Shown: piece by piece, positions 58,908-64,000 of the stretch
Numbering within the stretch: the first letter of the stretch is position 1
Layout: each line of letters opens with the position of its first letter
Origin: Lepidodermella squamata
Lineage: Eukaryota > Gastrotricha
Assembly (NCBI GenBank): GCA_047495785.1
Contig: JBLDXI010000001.1
Coordinates: 1,860,001-1,924,000 of the forward strand
Direction: 5' to 3'
Length of the DNA stretch: 64,000 nucleotides
Translations under genes and position numbers: made by a program
The notes under the pieces: model-generated
Database searches by the model: none
Seen by the model: only the letters and a program-made list of their open reading frames with translations
Told to the model about the DNA's origin: nothing

Positions 58908-59442
58908 ATGTTCACCTGTGCACTGTGCCGGAAAACTTTCAAATCTCTCGATTTGAGGAACGAGCATGAAACCCGCATGAAACCCGTGTGCACGGCGGCA
59001 AAGCAGTTTCGAATTCGACATCGAATACACCGAATCCCCACAAACCCAGTGACGATTCAGTAATATGGACAAAAGTCTTGAAAAAGCGAACCCGCATTCC
59101 GAAATTGGCAAAGAAACCCGTACCCGTTAAATGCTCTAATTGTTCTCGGCAATTTGCAAGCCGCATGCACATGAAACGCCACGTGAAGTTGGGAAGATGT
59201 GGAAAAAGTATCTCTGCTCATTTTATTCAAGTATTAATCGATTTCTGATCATTTTTTAATCAGCTCGGACGCACCGCTGCTTCGCTTGTCCTGTTGTTTT
59301 CCCAAATGCGGTCGATCGGCGTCGCCACGAGGCTTCGAATCATGACAAGCCGCCTTGGAAGTGCCAGCGATGCGGCGCGAGCTTCACGATGTATAAAAAT
59401 TGGGAAAAACATAAATTGAGTGTTCATAGACTGAAAAAATGA
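58908..59442 (+). pseudogene. C2H2 gene broken by an 11-bp tandem duplication (array gene 10)
   Basis: Exon 1 (58908-59207) starts with a finger (CALCRKTFKSLDLRNEH...). At 58965-58986 the word CATGAAACCCG occurs twice in a row. After the second copy the frame shifts and soon stops, while the frame that would follow a single copy stays open through a second finger (CSNCSRQFASRMHMKRHVKL..) into exon 2. Exon 2 (59264-59442) has two fingers, CFACPVVFPNAVDRRRHEAS.. and CQRCGASFTMYKNWEKHKLS... Summed exons total 479 nt, two more than a multiple of three; minus 11 gives 468. Either a recent pseudogene, a polymorphism or an assembly error; the rest of the gene is undamaged. Confidence 0.65.
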
Positions 59443-59590
59443 ACATTCTTTGGTGTCGGGAAACTTCCACCTGGTTATGTAATTAAATAACTGTTATCAT
59501 TTGGAGTAAATGATTCTTAAATTAATTTTCTCATGTGAGCTCTTAGGTGTGGAATTTACTTTGCGTTGATTCTTAAGCCGACTTCACGTT

Positions 59591-60195
59591 ATGCCTCGAA
59601 CTAAGAGTATTTCCGAAGATGTGGTTGGCCTAAGGACGATGATAACCGAAGCGTATGTCACCGTTTCGGACGCAATGGCGACATTAGCCCGCGCGAGTGC
59701 AGCTGTTGACATATTAAGCTCTCAAATTTCAAGTGCTCAAGAGGAAATCTCAGGCTGTACGAAAGCATATATTACCGTCACGAAAGGCTACAAAGCAGAA
59801 GGTTGCGTTGAAACCTGCGTCTGTTCCACCGGCTGAAATCTCGAATTCAGAAAATTTCGAAGGCCAAGCTGAAACCCACGCCTGCCAGGTCCCCTCGAAA
59901 AAGGTCCCCCGAAGAAGGAAAGACTGCTGAGGTTGCAAAAATTATGAAGACGCCAAGTATGACGTTCCATTTTTTATCGGCCATTTTGCTGACGTTCACA
60001 TTTTTTTCCTCAGGCGGAACAGTACTTGTTATCGCAGGAAAGAAGGCCCCCACAATTTCCAAGTTTCGCCAGTGTCCTACTGCTGAGCAGAAGTCGAAAG
60101 AACCCGCTCAATCTTTTCCCTGCTCGATATGCAAAAGGAATTACGTTTCCAGGTCGGGCGTTCTTCGCCACATCGTAAAATTTCACTCGTCGTAA
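59591..60195 (+). CDS. Helix, basic linker and one C2H2 finger (array gene 11)
   Basis: Best model: exons 59591-59776, 59851-59956 and 60014-60195, 157 residues. The N-terminal helix (GLRTMITEAYVTVSDAMATL) and C-terminal finger CSICKRNYVSRSGVLRHIVK.. closely match array gene 12. Without the first intron (74 nt, GTCACG...TTCAG) the frame stops at 59836; with it, the frame reaches the KIMKTP region, which is shared with gene 12. In gene 12 the sequence homologous to this intron is coding. So either exon sequence became an intron or the gene carries frameshifts. A 49-nt alternative (GTTGCG donor) leads to a stop and is disfavoured. Confidence 0.6.
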
Positions 60196-60248
60196 TTTGG
60201 CTAGTCTTGGTCATCTTTCATATTTTCTTCTATAAAACGACATATAGA

Positions 60249-60278
60249 ACATAAATTGAGTGTTCATAGACTGAAAAA
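60249..60278 (+). repeat. 30-bp relic of array gene 10's last exon
   Basis: The 30 bases here are identical to 59409-59438, which encode the end of array gene 10 (KHKLSVHRLK region). The copy lies in the spacer between array genes 11 and 12 and is non-coding. Similarity continues imperfectly downstream. It marks the edge of a tandem duplication unit. Confidence 0.85.
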
Positions 60279-60499
60279 TTGATATTCTGTGACGTTGGGA
60301 GACTTCAACCTGTACATAATATTTGCTATTTTTTTGAGAATGAGAATCTGTACAGCTGTTTTCAAACAAGTCCTAGGTAGTCATTTTATTTCGAAGAATT
60401 TGATTAAATTTCATGTTTTTTATGTGATCTTTTTTAGTGTTAAAGAGGTGTATATTTTCAAGATACACTTTGCTTTGATCTTTGAATCATCTTCACATA

Positions 60500-61221
60500 A
60501 TGCCTCAAACTAAGAGGAGTGTTTCCGAAGAGGTGGTAGGTTTGCGTAACATGATTTCCGAAGCTTACATCAGCATTTCCGATGCCTTGGCCACCCTTGG
60601 TCGAGCGAGCGCAGCTGTTGCCATTATAAGTTCGAAGCAAGGCGCTGAAGAGGAAATTACCGACTATCCGAAGGCTTACATTCCCCCCAGGACTGCTTTC
60701 GCGAAGCAAAAGAAAAAGATAAGTGTCATGCCTAATGCAATGGCTACGATCGACTCTACTCCGGTTAATTTACCTCCATCGGTCAATAATGATTCAGAAA
60801 AATCAACGGGGATTCGAAAAGTTGAAGGGAAGCAGAAGCGAGAAAAAGTTGCGTTGAAACCTCCTTCTATCCAATCGACGGCCCCTAAGGCCAAGCTGGA
60901 AACCGCGTCTGTTAAGCCTCTCCGAAGAAAGTCCGACGAAGGATGGAAGACTTCTGAGGTCGCTAAGATAATGAAAACTCGAAGTATGATTTTTCTATTG
61001 TCCATATTTCTGGAGTTGACATTTTTGTCTCAGGTGGAACGGTACTAGTGATTGCAGGGAACAAGGCATCAACCATTTCCAAGTTTCGCCAGCGGCCCAG
61101 CGCAGAGCCCAAATCGAAAAAATCAGCCGATTCAACGTCTTTTCCCTGTTCGATATGCAAACGGAATTACGCTTCTAGGTCCGGCGTCCTTCGCCACGTC
61201 AAGAAATTTCATTCTTCGTAA
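60500..61221 (+). CDS. Helix, long basic linker and one C2H2 finger (array gene 12)
   Basis: Two exons (60500-60983, 61034-61221) give 223 residues, phase-1 join. N-terminal helix (GLRNMISEAYISISDALATL), Lys/Ser/Pro-rich linker (KQKREKVALKPPS...), the conserved patch SGTVLVIAGNKASTISKFRQ, and C-terminal finger CSICKRNYASRSGVLRHVKK... It is the tandem duplicate of array gene 11, including upstream sequence (ACTTTGC.TTGAT...CTTCAC before the ATG) and the relic at 60249-60278. Probably nuclear; function unknown. Confidence 0.78.
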
Positions 61222-61450
61222 TATTTGGCTAGTAAATGGTCATCTTTCCTAGTTTTCGTAGCACTTGAACTTAGTTACCTTATTACCTTCTCAACCGAAT
61301 ACAACATTCGGATGAGAACCGGCATCCTGCTATTGGAATCTAAAAACTGAATAAATAAAATGAATATAATCGATCTGATCTGGTCATTTCATAATTTATT
61401 CTGAATTTAGATTTTGCGAGTTACCTGAAATCAATTCGAGTGGTGTTAAT

Positions 61451-62013
61451 ATGAACGAGGAATTGGATGAAATTCGGAACCTTATCGGCAAGGCTTATCT
61501 GTGCATTTCTGATAGCTTGGCGGTCCTTGCAAACGCTAGCGTAGCTGCCAGCCAGCTTCAGGCAAGAGCATCGAATATTTCGTCTTCTGTCCGGAAAAAT
61601 CGGAAAATTCCGTTGATTCCCAAATCACCACCCGAAGTTACGAGGAAGACGCGTGGCAGGCCATGCAAAGCTTCCTTGGGCGCTATCAGATCTATTCGAA
61701 AAAAATTGCTGATTGCCAAAGCGCAGAGAATGCGAAAGAAAGCTTCTTCAGGTATCAATTTTTTAGTGCGTGTTTTTTTGGCATTTTTTGGCTACTTTTA
61801 GGAGTCGAATCTTCGGCGGATGATTGGAATAAGCTTGTCCGGGAAACCTTCAGACACCGTCGAGGAGGAATCACTGCACCATCAAAACGATCGAATACTC
61901 TGTTTCATTGTCATTTGTGCCCCTCTATGTTGGCAACGCGAGCTAACTTGACGCGCCACGTTGCCACCCTCCATCCTTGCCGCAGTAGTAAACGAAAAAT
62001 GAGGCCGAAATGA
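61451..62013 (+). CDS. Helix, AT-hook and one C2H2 finger (array gene 13)
   Basis: Two exons (61451-61751, 61802-62013) give 170 residues, phase-1 join. The N-terminus (LDEIRNLIGKAYLCISDSLA) is the same helix as in array genes 11 and 12. A linker with AT-hook-like motif KTRGRPCKAS is followed by Arg/Lys clusters. The finger is CHLCPSMLATRANLTRHVAT.. (C-x2-C-x12-H-x4-H), then SSKRKMRPK. Shows that the helix-linker-finger plan is shared by distant members of the array. Confidence 0.75.
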
Positions 62014-62212
62014 GGATTTCAAAGGATTTTGAAAGCATTGACTTTCCACTTCAAAGTTCGACAAACTCTGAATTTTCATGTCATCTCAATTTTTTGTCCC
62101 GTGAAACATTTTGTAAAGCTATGAGAATTTATTATCTCGACCCTGGAAAAATATTCGCTCCCACACTTGTTTTATTAGGAAACTCTTGGAATCTTAATCT
62201 CAAGTCGTTTGA

Positions 62213-62503
62213 ATGGCGAAGGAAAGATCGTTAGCGAAGCTCGATGAAATGCAGTCTAGCTTATTCCGTCTAATTCAAAAGTCAGGTTTGGATGATACGA
62301 TTCGTTCTTTTGCCGTCGAGCAGGTGAAGGCGATCAAATACTTGCGCGAGCTCATCGATCGGGAGTGGCCGGATGCTGCTAAGATTGCTGGCGGCTACAA
62401 CTTCGAAATGACGCCTGAAAATTCCTGCCCCATTTGCCTGAAAACTATCTCACGGAAACGCGACCTGAAGCGGCACATTGCCACGGTTCATACACGTAAA
62501 TAA
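62213..62503 (+). CDS. Helix plus one C2H2 finger, single exon (array gene 14)
   Basis: One exon gives 96 residues. The N-terminus is helical (LAKLDEMQSSLFRLIQKSGL), followed by a short linker and finger CPICLKTISRKRDLKRHIAT.. ending HTRK. No intron is needed. Helical start MAKERSLAKLDEM resembles MAKAKCLKLVESM of the next gene, so the two are probably related. Confidence 0.72.
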   Translation: MAKERSLAKLDEMQSSLFRLIQKSGLDDTIRSFAVEQVKAIKYLRELIDREWPDAAKIAGGYNFEMTPENSCPICLKTISRKRDLKRHIATVHTRK

Positions 62504-62732
62504 ATTTGGGACCATACTCGGGGTGGAAGTCAATTTTCTTAAGTATTGTTGAATGGAGTACGCTGAATTTTTCATGGAAAATGATTGCAATTTCATCTCT
62601 TTTCGTAAATAAATCTATAATCGTAAATGAATGAAAATTTCGAACTTGCTGATTTCAGTTTCATTTTTAATATGGCGACATGATTGGAGGGTTTCAAATT
62701 TTTTAGACTTTAAAGAGTGGCTAAATCCCTCA

Positions 62733-63199
62733 ATGGCGAAAGCAAAGTGCTTGAAATTAGTAGAATCGATGAGATCTTCCATGACGAATTTGATGATCGA
62801 ATCTGAACTGAAGGAACCCGACATGCGATGTCCGCACGAACCAGCCATAACGAAGCAAGTCGAAATGCTCAAACAGCTTGAACACGAAATTTCGGCGAAT
62901 TGGGCTGATCCAACTGTTCCTAAAACGAAACGTAACCACGCTTTTCCAGGGGTAAAGAAATGGTGTTGCATCTTCATTTCAATTTGTTAGTAGTAGAAAC
63001 TGTTTCCTACGCTTTTGAGAACTTGGCTGAAAACGTTTGTCCGGTCTGCGGTCTTGAAATGAAGAACAAATTGGTCGTGAAGGGACACATGGAGGCTCGT
63101 CACAATCCGAATCCGAAAAAGTTCCAATGCGACAAATGCGAAAAGTTCTATTTGTTTTCTGGAAGCTTGTCTAATCACAAAAAGAGCGCTCATCAGTGA
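62733..63199 (+). CDS. Helix plus two C2H2 fingers (array gene 15)
   Basis: Two exons (62733-62931, 62991-63199) give 135 residues. The donor is chosen at AAAC|GTAACC because it is the only one whose phase (1) fits the acceptor at TTGTTAG; a GTAAAG 18 nt downstream is out of phase. Fingers: CPVCGLEMKNKLVVKGHMEA.. and CDKCEKFYLFSGSLSNHKKS... The N-terminal helix contains VEMLKQLEHEISANW. The acceptor region TTAGTAGTAG offers alternative in-phase acceptors. Confidence 0.65.
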
Positions 63200-63280
63200 C
63201 GACTTATCGATTATATTATTTATCTAGCTGTTCTCCCGATTATTTTTAGATTCTCTATTTAATCTAAGGCAAAGTGAACA

Positions 63281-63996
63281 ATGTCAGGTAAGAAAAATCT
63301 AATTTATTAGGGTTGGATGTAGCATTTGTTATAGGCGATGAGCTGAATCGTGACGAAACAGCCCTGCAGGCTATCGATGATATCGGGCAGGGCTGCCTTG
63401 GAATAATGGAAAGCCTCTCCGCAATCGAATCAGGCCTAGAATCATCGATTCAAAGGCGCCTTATCCTCGAAACCCTCACCTCTCAGCTCATGAAAGTTGA
63501 GTACCTGAAATCCTACATAACTCGTAATTCGTTATTATAATTTCTGCTCTTGAATTTTTTGTTCCTTTTATCAGATGTGATGGGTCGTAAGTCAGCAACT
63601 GGTAAACTTATTCACAACTTGACAAACAAGGTTTTGACGAATGGCGTTGTGAAATCGAATCGCGGCCGGAAACCTAAGCTAATATTGCCCGCGAATTTAC
63701 CTCTGGCTCCGTTACCTCCTCTAAGTGAATCTTCAACAAAATCCCATAACCCAACTCCGAATCCGTCTGTTGTCCCGTCGGTGGAAGTTATAACGATAGA
63801 CGATGATGTGACTAGCAGCAGTACTCCGACTTCGAAAGCTTCGTCATCGGTGAAGTCAAGTGGAACTAGCTTAGTCTCATCAAATAGTGCCACTCAGTCT
63901 TATCCGACGGTATTTGCCTGCCGATTATGCCCTTATTTCTATTGCTCGAAGAAGGATTACGCGCAGCACGTTGAAATTGCCCATGCAGGTGGATAA
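63281..63996 (+). CDS. Helix, AT-hook and one C2H2 finger (array gene 16)
   Basis: Three exons (63281-63287, 63335-63523, 63575-63996) give 205 residues. Exon 1 is only seven bases (ATG TCA G). The helix (CLGIMESLSAIESGLESSIQ) is followed by a basic stretch with AT-hook-like NRGRKPKLIL, a Ser/Thr/Pro-rich segment with an acidic TIDDD, and the finger CRLCPYFYCSKKDYAQHVEI... The stop is at the very end of the window, so the array may continue beyond it. Confidence 0.7.
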
Positions 63997-64000
63997 ATTG

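Noticed and set aside
59803-59850. 49-nt intron (GTTGCG donor) in array gene 11
   Set aside because: Size is ideal, but the resulting frame stops before the conserved C-terminal region; the 74-nt option keeps it open.

Overview
This is a eukaryotic (animal) window. Genes are split by very short, uniform introns, mostly 48-62 nt with GT...(T)nCAG borders and a few GC donors. The gene set includes a tektin, a paired-like homeobox gene, a nuclear receptor, a Cys-loop receptor, SLC17, MYG1 and GOLT1B, so it is a bilaterian with a compact genome. A tektin argues for ciliated or flagellated cells and against a typical nematode. I cannot name the phylum; a tardigrade-like or other small-genome invertebrate is possible, but that is inference. 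All exon joins were read by eye from splice consensus, phase continuity and paralogue alignment, so borders may be off by 1-2 nt. For every complete multi-exon model without a stated frameshift the summed exon length is a multiple of three.

Layout. 1-1.7 kb: the 3' part of an unrecognised basic Ser/Pro-rich gene (minus). 2.4-2.8 kb: a small secreted protein. 3.2-16.0 kb: four tandem minus-strand genes for secreted M4 (thermolysin/vibriolysin-type) metallopeptidases, with FTP propeptide, HExxH catalytic domain, low-complexity linker and C-terminal PPC-like domain. They have 2, 12, 16 and 15 exons. 16.4-18.4 kb: TTC5. 21.0-22.7 kb: a tektin-4-like gene. 24.5-26.5 kb: a Q50 paired-like homeobox gene. 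27.2-27.9 kb: tRNA-Met(CAU) and tRNA-Val(UAC). 28.5-30.3 kb: a KCTD3/SHKBP1-like BTB-propeller gene. 32.4-33.8 kb: a divergent nuclear receptor. 34.0-37.4 kb: a RhoGAP-fold protein without an obvious arginine finger. 37.4-41.7 kb: a 4.2-kb gene-free block of odd composition. 41.7-43.9 kb: an SLC17 transporter. 45.1-47.5 kb: MYG1 and GOLT1B. 49.5-50.6 kb: an intronless Cys-loop channel subunit.

51.8-64.0 kb: a dense, all-plus-strand array of about 15 small genes. Most encode a short N-terminal helical segment, a basic linker (sometimes with an AT-hook-like RGRP/RGRK motif) and one to seven C2H2 fingers, usually C-x2-C-x12-H-x4-H. The array shows tandem duplication, module shuffling, a frameshifting 11-bp duplication and an apparent exon-to-intron conversion. 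It looks like a young, fast-evolving family and is my best candidate for something undescribed; its function is unknown.

Non-coding features include a MITE-like element in an M4 intron, a tRNA-derived SINE candidate in a TTC5 intron, two further inverted-repeat elements and two degenerate telomere-like tracts. No CRISPR, rRNA or intact autonomous transposon was seen.
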